IMG/VR virus record: IMGVR_UViG_3300009700_000004
Coordinates: 1 to 37,418 of that record
Origin: a virus
Direction: 5' to 3' (one strand)
Length of the DNA stretch: 37,418 nucleotides
The position numbers were made by a program, and so were the translations under genes. Shown piece after piece: positions 14,746 through 22,024 of this stretch; position 1 is the first letter of the stretch, and each line of letters starts with the position of its first letter. The notes under the pieces are model-generated. The model searched no databases, had not been told where the DNA came from, and worked only from the letters and a program-made list of their open reading frames with translations.

Positions 14746-15225
14746 TTAGCTTGCGCTGCCGTCGTCGAGCTCGACACCGATAAAGTTCAGACGGATCGTG
14801 TTCGGGTTGCCGCTGATGTCGGTGAAGTCGGCCAGGATCGATCCGCGGCGCTCGAAGACGAACGGCGTGAGCAGTGGGAAAGGATTCTGTGCAGTTCCCA
14901 TAATGTTCGAACTGTGAACCTGCTGGTTTGAAAACGGCCGTTTGTTCCGAGAGTCTTTGATCAGCACCGTGAAGGCCCCGGTCGAGATTCCTGCGAGGAG
15001 CATCCACCGGAAAGAGCGATCGAGGATCTGAACCGAGAAATTGTTTGATTGCCCACCGCCGGCGAGCACGAGCGGACCCATCTCGTAGCTGAAGAACAAT
15101 CCGGGATCGAACTTCTCTCCGGATCCTTCACACATGGGGCACTTCTGAACTCCGCCAGGCGTGTTGACAGCGCCTTGGCCTGCGCAACCCGGGCAAGGTG
15201 TTCCCGTCTTTTGTGCCATCGCCAA
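14746..15225 (-). CDS. Zinc-module plus beta-domain candidate capsid protein (159 aa)
   Basis: Residues about 11-36 hold two CxxCxGxG knuckles (CPGCAGQG and CPMCEGSG) like the DnaJ central domain. The rest is a beta-rich domain (SNNFSVQILDRSFRWMLLAG, GAFTVLIKD, RGSILADFTDISG, IRLNFIGVEL) that looks like a capsid jelly-roll. It lies immediately downstream of the 244-aa candidate major capsid gene. The Cys module could bind zinc and knot subunits together. It has an alternative start two residues in (MAQ). Confidence 0.65.
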   Translation of the reverse strand: MAMAQKTGTPCPGCAGQGAVNTPGGVQKCPMCEGSGEKFDPGLFFSYEMGPLVLAGGGQSNNFSVQILDRSFRWMLLAGISTGAFTVLIKDSRNKRPFSNQQVHSSNIMGTAQNPFPLLTPFVFERRGSILADFTDISGNPNTIRLNFIGVELDDGSAS

Positions 15226-15250
15226 ACCTCTTTCGCGAGAAACTCCGTCA

Positions 15251-15285
15251 CTCTCCGCTCGTCCTTCACCAAGACGAGCGGAGAG
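15251..15285 (-). terminator. 13-bp hairpin downstream of candidate major capsid gene
   Basis: Perfect arms CTCTCCGCTCGTC/GACGAGCGGAGAG with a 9-base loop. A hairpin after the major capsid gene commonly stabilises its mRNA or lowers read-through. Confidence 0.55.
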
Positions 15286-15318
15286 CTCCGGGTTTGTTGA
15301 ACACCGTCGCAGTGCGCT

Positions 15319-16041
15319 TTACTGCACGCCGCGGTATAGTTCGCCGTCCAGGATCACGTACACGGTCGTTCCGACGCCGTTCGGACGCGAAGCAGCCGCC
15401 GAGAAGTTGAATGCAGTCTCCGGGTTCAGCGTGAAGCTGAAACCTTCGCCGCCTTCAATTACGATGGGCTGATTGAGCGTAAAAACGGACCGGGGATCGG
15501 GTACGCCGTTGCTGGTCGAAACAAACTGCACGTCACCAACGGCCACGGTGCCGAGCTCGGCTGCCGAGTAGGCAATCGCGCCACGGCCGGCGGTCAGGTT
15601 CAGTGCCGGGCACTCGAGCATCGGCTTTTTGCCGACAGTCAGGGTGCACGAAACGTTCTGCAGGAAGTTCACCAGGTCCACGGGCGCGGTATTGTTGGCG
15701 AAGAACAGGGCAATGGCGCGGATAACCAGCTTCTGCGGTTGCTCGAGCTGGCCGGCCTTCGTCATGTACGTCTGTGCCAGTGTCTTTCCGCCCTGCCCAA
15801 TGGGAGTTTGGAAAAGCACCGTTTTCGCCATCGCAGCCGCCTGCGCGAAGCTCACGGAGTCATAAACGGGTTGGTTGATGACTTCCATCAGATTCGCCAC
15901 GAGCGGGTTTTTGCCGGATACCTTCGGCATGCGACCAAAGTTGAGCGGTGCCAGGAGCGAGGGATCGAATCCCTCTCCCCGGACTGCTCGCCCGAGCTGC
16001 GCGTATCGATCAAACCTTTCGATCTGTAAACGAGAAATCAT
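15319..16041 (-). CDS. Candidate major capsid protein (240 aa)
   Basis: The start ATG 16041 (MISRLQIERFDRYAQ) has AGGTG ten bases upstream; a GTG at 16053 would add four residues. The N-terminal 90 residues are mixed helix, followed by predicted strands (QKLVIRAIALFFANN, NVSCTLTVGKKPML, IVIEGGEGFSFTLNPE, VGTTVYVILDGELYRG). There is no signal peptide or membrane span. It is the largest soluble protein in the middle of the late cluster, is followed by a strong hairpin, and is flanked by other beta proteins. I propose it as the major coat protein of a tailless virion; I cannot assign it to a known fold family. Confidence 0.55.
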   Translation of the reverse strand: MISRLQIERFDRYAQLGRAVRGEGFDPSLLAPLNFGRMPKVSGKNPLVANLMEVINQPVYDSVSFAQAAAMAKTVLFQTPIGQGGKTLAQTYMTKAGQLEQPQKLVIRAIALFFANNTAPVDLVNFLQNVSCTLTVGKKPMLECPALNLTAGRGAIAYSAAELGTVAVGDVQFVSTSNGVPDPRSVFTLNQPIVIEGGEGFSFTLNPETAFNFSAAASRPNGVGTTVYVILDGELYRGVQ

Positions 16042-16120
16042 TGTGAATCGCACCTGCTTTCTGGAGAAAATTTGTGCCGCGGAACCTCTCCGGAGATCCG
16101 CGGGCTAAACTTTCGTCGAG

Positions 16121-16795
16121 CTAGAAACGGGACGCGAAACGAGACAGCCCGGCCGGAACTCCCGGCTGAACTGAGACGCTCGGAGCAGCGGATGCACCAG
16201 GCGCTAATGTGGCGCCGGTCGGTGATCCTGCTGGACCCCATGAGTACCCTGCGGGCACACTCAGGTAATTCCCGTTCTGTGCGCTCACTGTGGGCAGCGG
16301 GAAGCCGGACTGAATGTAAGCTCCGAGTCCATCGCTCGAGAAGTCGAGGTCTCCCAGATAGCCGGTGAGGGCCGCTGGTGAAGTCCCTGACACTTTCTCG
16401 CTCCACAGTCGCATGATCACAGCCGAGAGGCCGCCTGCCGCGACACCGCTTGCGATCTCGCGTCCGGCGAACTTGGCTGCTGCCCAGGCGAGTGCAATCG
16501 CAGTCGCGATATTCGCTGCATAGCCCATGGCTCCGGTGTTCTTATCACCGAGGATGGTCTGAGTGAGATATCGAGTACCGATCGCACCGCCGGCTGCACC
16601 GATTCCGAGCTGGAAAAGCTCAGTCCCGCTGAAACCGCCGATCGACGGATTGCGACGACGACGCCTGCTGTTCATGCGGTAATGACGCCGGCTGCGCGAA
16701 CGCGCAAACAGCGGATTCCGAGAATGACGCCGGTTCCGTTGTTTTGGTGCGTAGTGATGGCGGTTCCGACGTGTCTTTTTCTTTGGGTTCGTCAT
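16121..16795 (-). CDS. Arg-rich N-terminus plus membrane domain (224 aa)
   Basis: From MTNPKKKTRRNRHH... the first 60 residues are almost all Arg/Lys/His/Asn with RRNP-type repeats, suited to binding nucleic acid. Two or three hydrophobic segments follow (GIGAAGGAIGTRYLTQTILG, YAANIATAIALAWAAAKF, IASGVAAGGLSAVI), then a Gly/Ser/Pro-rich tail. It could tether the genome to a membrane. GGGAGGGGGTGAG lies upstream. A longer form from ATG 16924 would add 43 more, mostly basic, residues and has GGAG at the right distance. Confidence 0.7.
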   Translation of the reverse strand: MTNPKKKTRRNRHHYAPKQRNRRHSRNPLFARSRSRRHYRMNSRRRRRNPSIGGFSGTELFQLGIGAAGGAIGTRYLTQTILGDKNTGAMGYAANIATAIALAWAAAKFAGREIASGVAAGGLSAVIMRLWSEKVSGTSPAALTGYLGDLDFSSDGLGAYIQSGFPLPTVSAQNGNYLSVPAGYSWGPAGSPTGATLAPGASAAPSVSVQPGVPAGLSRFASRF

Positions 16796-16805
16796 GACGA
16801 ATAGC

Positions 16806-16994
16806 TCACCCCCTCCCAATGTGTTTCGTTTTCTCGTGCGCCGGGCACGGCGCGCGGTAGTTCGTGAACTCTTTTGGCGCTTCTTCTGAGGATTCACCAG
16901 GCGGACAGTTCGCATCGTGGGCATGCTCGAAAAGCTCCGTAAAATCAAACACCCCCCAGGAAACGGGGAGATCCCGCTCGTGGGGGGTGTTCAC
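16806..16994 (-). CDS. Possible small acidic Cys-containing protein (62 aa)
   Basis: GTG start, MNTPHERDLPVSWGVFDF..., ending KHIGRG just before the basic membrane protein. Codon choice and composition look protein-like. But its first codons contain the strong C6/G6 inverted repeat, and it competes with the longer start of the neighbouring gene in another frame. Only one of the two readings is likely. Confidence 0.35.
   Translation of the reverse strand: MNTPHERDLPVSWGVFDFTELFEHAHDANCPPGESSEEAPKEFTNYRAPCPAHEKTKHIGRG
16948..16991 (-). terminator. 11-bp hairpin AACACCCCCCA/TGGGGGGTGTT
   Basis: Perfect arms, a 22-base spacer containing a smaller CGGG/CCCG stem, and TTGATTTT following on the minus strand. 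It lies between the zinc-protein gene and the basic membrane gene and fits a factor-independent terminator. Confidence 0.55.
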
Positions 16995-17068
16995 AATTTC
17001 GCTTCAAGTGATTAGATGGTCTGCAAAGGCTTGGGTCGCAAACCGGCGATGACGATCTTTCTTGTCAC

Positions 17069-17959
17069 TTACGATCGTAACGTCAGAACTCCACCGAACA
17101 TGAACATGTGGGGATTCGATTCGAGATCTTCCCGCTCGATCAGCATCGCCAGGTACTGCCCGTTCGAATCCGGCGTCACATCGTAGACTTTCGGCGGAGT
17201 GCCTTCACCGCCGACTGAATCGACCGCGAAGCGCACGAGCGGACCGAGTGCGACCATTTCTCCAATCCGCGCGTTCACGAACTCGGCGATCTCCTGGGGG
17301 ATCTCCCGGTGCGCGAACTTCGATCCTTTGCACTCGCTGCAGCTCGGCTCGCGATAGTTTGTGCTTCCGCCCCGGATCCCGGTCGGACGTTTGCCCGTTC
17401 CACGGCAAACTGAGCACATTGCTTTGCCAGTGCCGGCGCACACCTTGCACTCTTGAGTGCCGACGAAGATCCCGGTGCCGTGGCAGAGATCACACTGAGG
17501 GTTGCGTTCGCCGAGCCCGCCGTTCAGACAGTCGTCTCCAGGACAAATCACCGAGGGAATGGGCACGCGCCCGGCGCCGCCGCACTTGTAAGCCTCGCAG
17601 AGCTTCTTTCCAGTCGCACCGCAGATATCGCAGTCGGAGAGACATGCTTTGCAGAATTCTTCGGTATCGTCCCATCGTGCCGGAATCCCCTGCCATGGAG
17701 TTGTAACGATCAGTTGCTCACTTCCGGTTGCGAAAGCGAGCACGGGACCATCTTTCCGGAAGTCGATCGTCTTAGTTCCTTCCGGTCGAACGATCTGCGC
17801 TCGAGAGAGCCGGCCAAGAATTCGGAAATCGCCGCGGCGTTCGATCTCCCGGAGTTGAGTAAGAAACGTGCTGAGGGCTTCGATCGGTGCGCTCACAGGC
17901 GGTACATTGACTGAGCTCGAATTCGATCGGCGCGCGCGCCGTGTGACAACATCAGGCAT
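17069..17959 (-). CDS. DnaJ-type multi-zinc-knuckle protein (296 aa)
   Basis: Residues about 30-95 form an N-terminal beta-like domain. Residues about 100-215 carry an array of Cys pairs: CKACLSDCDICGATG, CEAYKCGGAG, CPGDDC, CDLCHGTG, CKVCAGTG, CSVCRGTG and CSECKGS. This resembles the CxxCxGxG zinc domain of DnaJ, but with more knuckles. There is no J-domain. The C-terminal 70 residues are beta-rich (GQYLAMLIERED, HMFMFGGVLTLRS). It may be a virion assembly chaperone or a structural zinc protein; a similar two-knuckle module is fused to the 159-aa candidate capsid protein. Confidence 0.75.
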   Translation of the reverse strand: MPDVVTRRARRSNSSSVNVPPVSAPIEALSTFLTQLREIERRGDFRILGRLSRAQIVRPEGTKTIDFRKDGPVLAFATGSEQLIVTTPWQGIPARWDDTEEFCKACLSDCDICGATGKKLCEAYKCGGAGRVPIPSVICPGDDCLNGGLGERNPQCDLCHGTGIFVGTQECKVCAGTGKAMCSVCRGTGKRPTGIRGGSTNYREPSCSECKGSKFAHREIPQEIAEFVNARIGEMVALGPLVRFAVDSVGGEGTPPKVYDVTPDSNGQYLAMLIEREDLESNPHMFMFGGVLTLRS

Positions 17960-17975
17960 TTTCGGAGCTCCTGTT

Positions 17976-18281
17976 TTAGTGCCGCGGACGCCGGCGAGTT
18001 ATTGTTTCGATCGGTTGGCCATCGGGCGGTGCCGGCTGCGCGCCCGGAACTTGCCCGCCGAACATCAGTTTCAGGAACATGTCTTTCTCGGCGTCACCCT
18101 TCTTCGCCATCTCGCGTCTGAACTCGATATCCTCACGGCAGAGTTGTGCGTTCTCACGTTGCTGGTCAATCCCAGCCTGCGCCATCTTCAAAGCCTCAGC
18201 CTGGTAATCCCGGAGCGCTTCGAGTAGATTTCCGATGCGAGTCAGAGCGCTATAGATCGTTCCATCTTCGAGATCTGCCAT
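17976..18281 (-). CDS. Short coiled-coil protein (101 aa)
   Basis: MADLEDGTIYSALTRIGNLLE... Helical heptads run to about residue 75 (QREN, EDIEFRREMAKK), and the tail is Pro-rich and basic (TRRRPRH). It has no membrane span. It overlaps the upstream gene by one base. It is perhaps a scaffold or packaging accessory protein; unrecognised. Confidence 0.7.
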   Translation of the reverse strand: MADLEDGTIYSALTRIGNLLEALRDYQAEALKMAQAGIDQQRENAQLCREDIEFRREMAKKGDAEKDMFLKLMFGGQVPGAQPAPPDGQPIETITRRRPRH

Positions 18282-19360
18282 CAGTTTACGATCCCTTCCG
18301 GTTTCACGACGTAGGCGCCGCCGACGAGGTGAATCCGTTTCTTTCGCCGATCGTACACCACTCGTGGGCGCTCGCCTGTTTCCTCTCCGAGATCATGCCA
18401 GTATTGGACCGGCTGAAAATTGTCAAATTTTTTCTGAGTGAAGTACTCGACCTGGTACGCAAACCCCAGGTCGAGCAGATCTTTATCCGCACGGATCGGG
18501 AGCTTCTCGATCGATTCGTCGAGGTTCTGACTCCCACCGATAATGTAGAGTTGCCGTCCGCCAGGCTCGGCTGCGAGATCCGGAGCTTCTCTAGATCCCC
18601 ACTCGATTTTCTTGACCCAAGGCGGATCCGCGTCTTTGTCACCGATGGTAAGAGATACGAGCTTGCCGAGTTGTGCAAGCTCGTGATGATCACCGTAATC
18701 GGCAATCGGCAGTCCGGTGTCAGTCACGCGTGCAGGCCCCTTGCCATGGAATTTACTGTACAGCTCGGTTGAGTCAGCATAGTTGCGCCGGCGCGCGTTC
18801 TTCCTCGCATGGCGGTGCTTTCGTGGATTGAGACTCTGAGCAGCATCTTCGGCATCACGCCGTTCGGGAAACACACGACTCATTCGACCCGTCCGGCTCC
18901 TGGCGCGCCAGCCTCCGGGCACTTTGATCACTGGATTCTTGGTCGCGGTTTTTAGTTCCTGCGCTTTTTTCACGACTTCGGAGAACTGCGCAGTGGTTAG
19001 TTGCTTGACCGATTTTCCTGGATATAGCGACCGCAACGCTTCATGGAAAAGTGTTGTGTCGCGGTTCTCGTTCCGTTTGGACAGAGATTTGATCTTCCCG
19101 GTCAGTCGATGGAACGCGCCTTTCGCATAGGTACCGAGCTCCATGATGTGACCCTTCACCCTCGCAACTGTTCGCCCGTGCGGATTGCGCGTCAGCACGC
19201 TGTATCTGGGACCGCTGCGAAACCAGAGTGTTTTGATGAAGGCCCCAGGGATCGAGCGTTCTTTCTTCACCGCGTCGGCTTTCTCGGTGAACGCACCGTG
19301 GAAGTTGAACAGATCCCCCTGGCCGTAATTCTTTCGCGTTTTGGCTTTTCGGCGCTGCAT
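18281..19360 (-). CDS. Basic hypothetical protein (359 aa)
   Basis: MQRRKAKTRKNYGQGDLFNF... The N-terminal half is strongly basic with a possible SH3-like or KOW-like strand set (RSGPRYSVLTRNPHGRTVARVKG). The middle is helical (LFHEALRSLYPGKSVKQLT) and Arg-rich (RKHRHARKNARRR). The C-terminal third is a mixed alpha/beta domain rich in Asp/Tyr/Trp. PGKS is not a Walker A motif because the first glycine is absent. I do not recognise it; genome binding is a reasonable guess. Confidence 0.7.
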   Translation of the reverse strand: MQRRKAKTRKNYGQGDLFNFHGAFTEKADAVKKERSIPGAFIKTLWFRSGPRYSVLTRNPHGRTVARVKGHIMELGTYAKGAFHRLTGKIKSLSKRNENRDTTLFHEALRSLYPGKSVKQLTTAQFSEVVKKAQELKTATKNPVIKVPGGWRARSRTGRMSRVFPERRDAEDAAQSLNPRKHRHARKNARRRNYADSTELYSKFHGKGPARVTDTGLPIADYGDHHELAQLGKLVSLTIGDKDADPPWVKKIEWGSREAPDLAAEPGGRQLYIIGGSQNLDESIEKLPIRADKDLLDLGFAYQVEYFTQKKFDNFQPVQYWHDLGEETGERPRVVYDRRKKRIHLVGGAYVVKPEGIVN

Positions 19361-19366
19361 AGAGCC

Positions 19367-19468
19367 TCATTGCTGCACGTAAGTCAGAACAAATTTGTTG
19401 ATTGGCGTCGTGCCACCCATCCAGGCTGCGACCGTGAGATCGAGCGGAAGTTTGAAATATCGCTGCAC
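19367..19468 (-). CDS. Possible 33-aa hydrophobic peptide
   Basis: GTG start: VQRYFKLPLDLTVAAWMGGT... ending LTYVQQ. It sits exactly in the gap between two late genes and overlaps neither. The alternative frame (MSAAIFQTSARSHGRS) is Arg/Ser-rich and runs antisense-like through the next gene, so it is less credible. Confidence 0.4.
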   Translation of the reverse strand: MQRYFKLPLDLTVAAWMGGTTPINKFVLTYVQQ

Positions 19469-19472
19469 TCAT

Positions 19473-19673
19473 TCATCCCTTTTTCGAATAGATGGGCACG
19501 AGCTGTGAGTTCGATCCCATCGCCAAGTGCTTCTGAAATCCAAGAGCCTGCCACAAGAACGTGAACGGCTTGCTCTGCAGCTTTCGCCGGCCACATTGGT
19601 ACACGACGCGGTACCCGGTGATCGTGCCGAGTTCCGTCGTCGATCCGTCACTATTGACCGCGAGAAAAGCCAT
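19473..19673 (-). CDS. Small beta-rich protein (66 aa)
   Basis: MAFLAVNSDGSTTELGTITG... with strands TGYRVVYQCGRRKLQSK and SQLVPIYSKKG. Its ATG is formed by the last bases of the left copy of a 99-bp tandem duplication. Unrecognised. Confidence 0.6.
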   Translation of the reverse strand: MAFLAVNSDGSTTELGTITGYRVVYQCGRRKLQSKPFTFLWQALGFQKHLAMGSNSQLVPIYSKKG

Positions 19674-19767
19674 TCGCGAGTTAGATCACTTTCACCCTTC
19701 GGCCAGTGGCGCGCCGGAGGAAGCGACCGAGTGTGCGTTTCTGTTTCGCGTTGAGCGAGAGGTTCAA
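19669..19767. repeat. 99-bp exact tandem duplication, copy 1
   Basis: Identical over all 99 bases to 19768..19866. On the minus strand it repeats the last 28 codons and the stop of the basic-protein gene, and then supplies the ATG of the next gene. Confidence 0.95.
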
Positions 19768-19866
19768 GCCATTCGCGAGTTAGATCACTTTCACCCTTCG
19801 GCCAGTGGCGCGCCGGAGGAAGCGACCGAGTGTGCGTTTCTGTTTCGCGTTGAGCGAGAGGTTCAA
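19768..19866. repeat. 99-bp exact tandem duplication, copy 2 (inside gene)
   Basis: The copy that codes the C-terminus (LNLSLNAKQKRTLGRFLRR...) of the basic protein. The length is a multiple of three, and there is no divergence between copies. Confidence 0.95.
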
Positions 19867-20292
19867 CTGCAACTCCCGCCGCCGTGCGTTCCGTTTCACA
19901 CGCCGCTTCACCGCGCGTTTCTTCGTCTTTTTCTTCGCCATGGTGTTCCTCTCCCGTCGCCCAAGCTTGGCGATCTCCCTCAAAACTTTTTCCTCGCGCA
20001 ACCGCTCCGCTTGAGACATTGGCATCCCCATTCGTGGAGTAGAACGTTGCGTGGCCTTTCGCGATTGCCGGTGTGCGCTCACGCGCGTTCGCTCCGGTAC
20101 CATGGCCGGATGAAAACTGAACAGCGGATTGGTTTTCGTTTTCTTCACAAATCGACACGTTCCGCAACTGAACTTTTTTGCAGCGCCCGGCCGTAACTGA
20201 AAAAAGTTGCAGCAGCCGAGATCACTGCTCACTCCACCGGATACCGCAACGATCTGGCAGTCGGCGTCTTTTTTCGCGCCGAGCAGTTCCAT
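19780..20292 (-). CDS. Cys-containing, very basic DNA-binding-like protein (170 aa)
   Basis: ATG 20292 has GGAAG nine bases upstream; GTG 20319 is possible. The N-terminus has Cys residues (LGCCNF, SCGTCRF) that may bind metal. The last 53 residues (MAKKKTKKRAVKRR...) are protamine-like. An internal ATG there has its own strong GGGAGAGGA site, so a short basic protein may also be made. It probably condenses or binds the genome inside the particle. Confidence 0.65.
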   Translation of the reverse strand: MELLGAKKDADCQIVAVSGGVSSDLGCCNFFQLRPGAAKKFSCGTCRFVKKTKTNPLFSFHPAMVPERTRVSAHRQSRKATQRSTPRMGMPMSQAERLREEKVLREIAKLGRRERNTMAKKKTKKRAVKRRVKRNARRRELQLNLSLNAKQKRTLGRFLRRATGRRVKVI

Positions 20293-20332
20293 GTATCCGG
20301 CTTCCCGTACACTCTTCACGCGAGGCCTGCGA

Positions 20333-20506
20333 TCATCTTGCGAACCTCTGACGCGCACGAGCGAACATCGCGGCCGCACGCCGCCGAAGATTCCCGATAT
20401 CGCACTCGCAAAGCCACGCGTGGCACGTTCCGCAGTATTGGCACGGCTTCACCGACCAGTCGCCATCGAGTAACTTGCAAACCTCACAAACTTGCATCTG
20501 CCACAT
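20333..20506 (-). CDS. Small Cys-rich zinc protein (57 aa)
   Basis: MWQMQVCEVCKLLDGDWSVK... with CxxC at 7/10 and CQYCGTCHAWLCEC after it, then a basic helix (LRRRAAAMFARARQRFAR). Zinc binding is likely. It fits the gap between the LGD membrane protein and the basic protein. It may also start at the second Met. Confidence 0.65.
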   Translation of the reverse strand: MWQMQVCEVCKLLDGDWSVKPCQYCGTCHAWLCECDIGNLRRRAAAMFARARQRFAR

Positions 20507-20509
20507 AAC

Positions 20510-21034
20510 TCACCGAGTCAGAGCGATTATGCCCACGATGCCGGCGAGCGCGATCCATGCCCAAGTGCTGATATCACTCGAACCGAACGGAAGAACACCC
20601 GAGAGCAAGTTCTGCACATTGGTTTCGGCGCTCGGACCGGCCGCTGCAGTTGCGGTTGTCAAACATCCTGCTTCGGCGTTCGGCGGAGGCGGTGTAACCG
20701 AGCCTGGATTCGCCGCGGCCAGCGCGCGCATATTTTGAATCTGCTGGACGCAATCGCTCGCTGCATAATCGATCTGAGCATTCGTCGCAGCTCCGGTCGC
20801 TGCATTCATCAGAGCGGTGTAAGTCGCATTCGTGCCCGGCGGAGTCGGCGCTGGCCAAAAATATTTGTAAAAGTTCTCTGCGGTGTCTACCACGGCCGCA
20901 TCAGGATTTCCCCACGTGTACCAGGCCGGTGTGAGCAGTGACACACTCTGCTCTGCAGCCTGGCCGTAGCTCATGTCATCACCGAGAGCTCTTCGGCGCC
21001 GTCTCACCGCGGGTTGTCGAGTCGCGACGTACAT
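20510..21034 (-). CDS. Virion-type membrane protein, LGD N-terminus (174 aa)
   Basis: It starts MYVATRQPAVRRRRRALGDD (LGD at 17-19). The middle is Ala/Asn/Pro/Thr-rich with two Cys, and one C-terminal span (STWAWIALAGIVGIIAL) is followed by TR. The long extracytoplasmic-type region, single late span and very short tail match the neighbours. The role is unknown, probably a virion membrane component. Confidence 0.7.
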   Translation of the reverse strand: MYVATRQPAVRRRRRALGDDMSYGQAAEQSVSLLTPAWYTWGNPDAAVVDTAENFYKYFWPAPTPPGTNATYTALMNAATGAATNAQIDYAASDCVQQIQNMRALAAANPGSVTPPPPNAEAGCLTTATAAAGPSAETNVQNLLSGVLPFGSSDISTWAWIALAGIVGIIALTR

Positions 21035-21051
21035 ACCTTAGGTACTTTAGG

Positions 21052-21486
21052 TTACAAACTCACAGAACCCTGAGTTAGATACTTGGAACCGAGATACGCG
21101 GCCGCGCCGAGCAGAGCGACGGTCGCGAGTGAGACTTTCGGCAGATGGAATCCTCTACTCCGGCGCCGCCGCGGCGATGGGGCAGCTCCACCGCCGCCGA
21201 ACAGACTTCCGCCACCCTGGCCGAGATGCTTCAACAGGAACGCGCCACCGATCAGCACTCCGCCGATCATCGCAACACTCGTCCACGAGAGCCCGAATAA
21301 GCCCTCGGTGCTCACTGCGGTTCCGCTACTGTAATCCAACTGCTGAAGATCTCCCATGGTCACGAGCGGTGGACCGGTAAGCCGGCCCATTCGTCCGAGA
21401 TCCGGTTGCTGCATCACCATGGCTGCGCACGATGGGCTTTCGATCATGCGTCGTTTTCGCATCGCCGTTTCTGCCGGAACGTACAT
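21052..21486 (-). CDS. Two-span Gly-rich membrane protein (144 aa)
   Basis: The start ATG 21486 has GGAG six bases upstream; MYVPAETAMRKRRM shares the MYV start of its neighbours, and a looser LGR follows near residue 31. Spans lie at about 73-93 (TSVAMIGGVLIGGAFLL) and 122-138 (SLATVALLGAAAYLG), separated by a Gly/Pro/Arg-rich loop. A longer start at 21522 is less likely. The role is unassigned. Confidence 0.65.
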   Translation of the reverse strand: MYVPAETAMRKRRMIESPSCAAMVMQQPDLGRMGRLTGPPLVTMGDLQQLDYSSGTAVSTEGLFGLSWTSVAMIGGVLIGGAFLLKHLGQGGGSLFGGGGAAPSPRRRRSRGFHLPKVSLATVALLGAAAYLGSKYLTQGSVSL

Positions 21487-21580
21487 ACTTGCTCCAATCG
21501 TTTGGTCTTTTGCCTTGCTCACGCCGTTCTGTGTCGATTTCGGCGTGTGTGCTCGCGATCAGTTGCTCGCGATCGTTCTC

Positions 21581-21619
21581 AGAAAAAAGAGCTTCGACCA
21601 GATCCAGCCAGATCTGGTC
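21581..21619 (-). terminator. Hairpin GACCAGATC/GATCTGGTC with T-run
   Basis: A 9-bp perfect stem with a 6-base loop, then GAAGCTCTTTTTTC on the minus strand. It lies in the gap after the 119-aa membrane gene. It looks like a factor-independent terminator, although a low-confidence open frame starting at GTG 21664 crosses it. Confidence 0.5.
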
Positions 21620-21660
21620 GTTCGTTGACTCCCTCGAAATTGTGTGGGGGAGTCGCCGCG

Positions 21661-22020
21661 TCACCTCCGCTTTCCCATAAGCAGCAGGAGGAAGACGAGA
21701 GCCCCTCCACCGATCAGAATCCAGGTGTTCGAAATCCCTGAAATCCACTGACTACCGCCGGCTGCCTGGTACTGTGCGGCTGCCTGAACGACACTCGCCG
21801 GTGCGCCTGGCAAGGCTGCAGCCGCGAGAAGTGTCTGCGGTGAAACGGTCGGAATCGGAGCCGGATAATTCACGAGACTCGATGGCAGAGCCGGAGTGGA
21901 AGTGTCGAGTGGCGGTGCGACGTCCGATGCAACCCAGAGCGCGGGATTGTAGGAAGCGTACAGCGACGAGGAATCTCCAAGAGAGCGCCGGCGCCGCGGC
22001 ATCGCTGATAGATAGCTCAT
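21661..22020 (-). CDS. Virion-type membrane protein, LGD N-terminus (119 aa)
   Basis: MSYLSAMPRRRRSLGDSSSL (LGD at 14-16), then a Pro/Ala-rich linker and one C-terminal span (TWILIGGGALVFLLLLM) followed by GKRR. It is the shortest and clearest example of the shared architecture in this cluster. Confidence 0.75.
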   Translation of the reverse strand: MSYLSAMPRRRRSLGDSSSLYASYNPALWVASDVAPPLDTSTPALPSSLVNYPAPIPTVSPQTLLAAAALPGAPASVVQAAAQYQAAGGSQWISGISNTWILIGGGALVFLLLLMGKRR

Positions 22021-22024
22021 AGAC

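Noticed and set aside
18990-19030. PGKS in the 359-aa protein as a Walker A motif
   Set aside because: The required upstream Gly is absent (Arg instead).
19041-19472. Minus-strand open frame of 143 codons (MSAAIFQTSARSHGR)
   Set aside because: Overlaps the 359-aa gene in another frame with shadow composition; the short GTG frame at 19367..19468 fits the gap better.
19669-19866. Transposon or attachment-site repeat
   Set aside because: A simple tandem duplication with no recombinase or inverted ends beside it.
21326-21664. GTGA-coupled minus-strand frame of 112 codons
   Set aside because: The first 60 residues look protein-like, but the rest overlaps the two-span membrane gene and a terminator hairpin crosses it; too uncertain to list as a gene.
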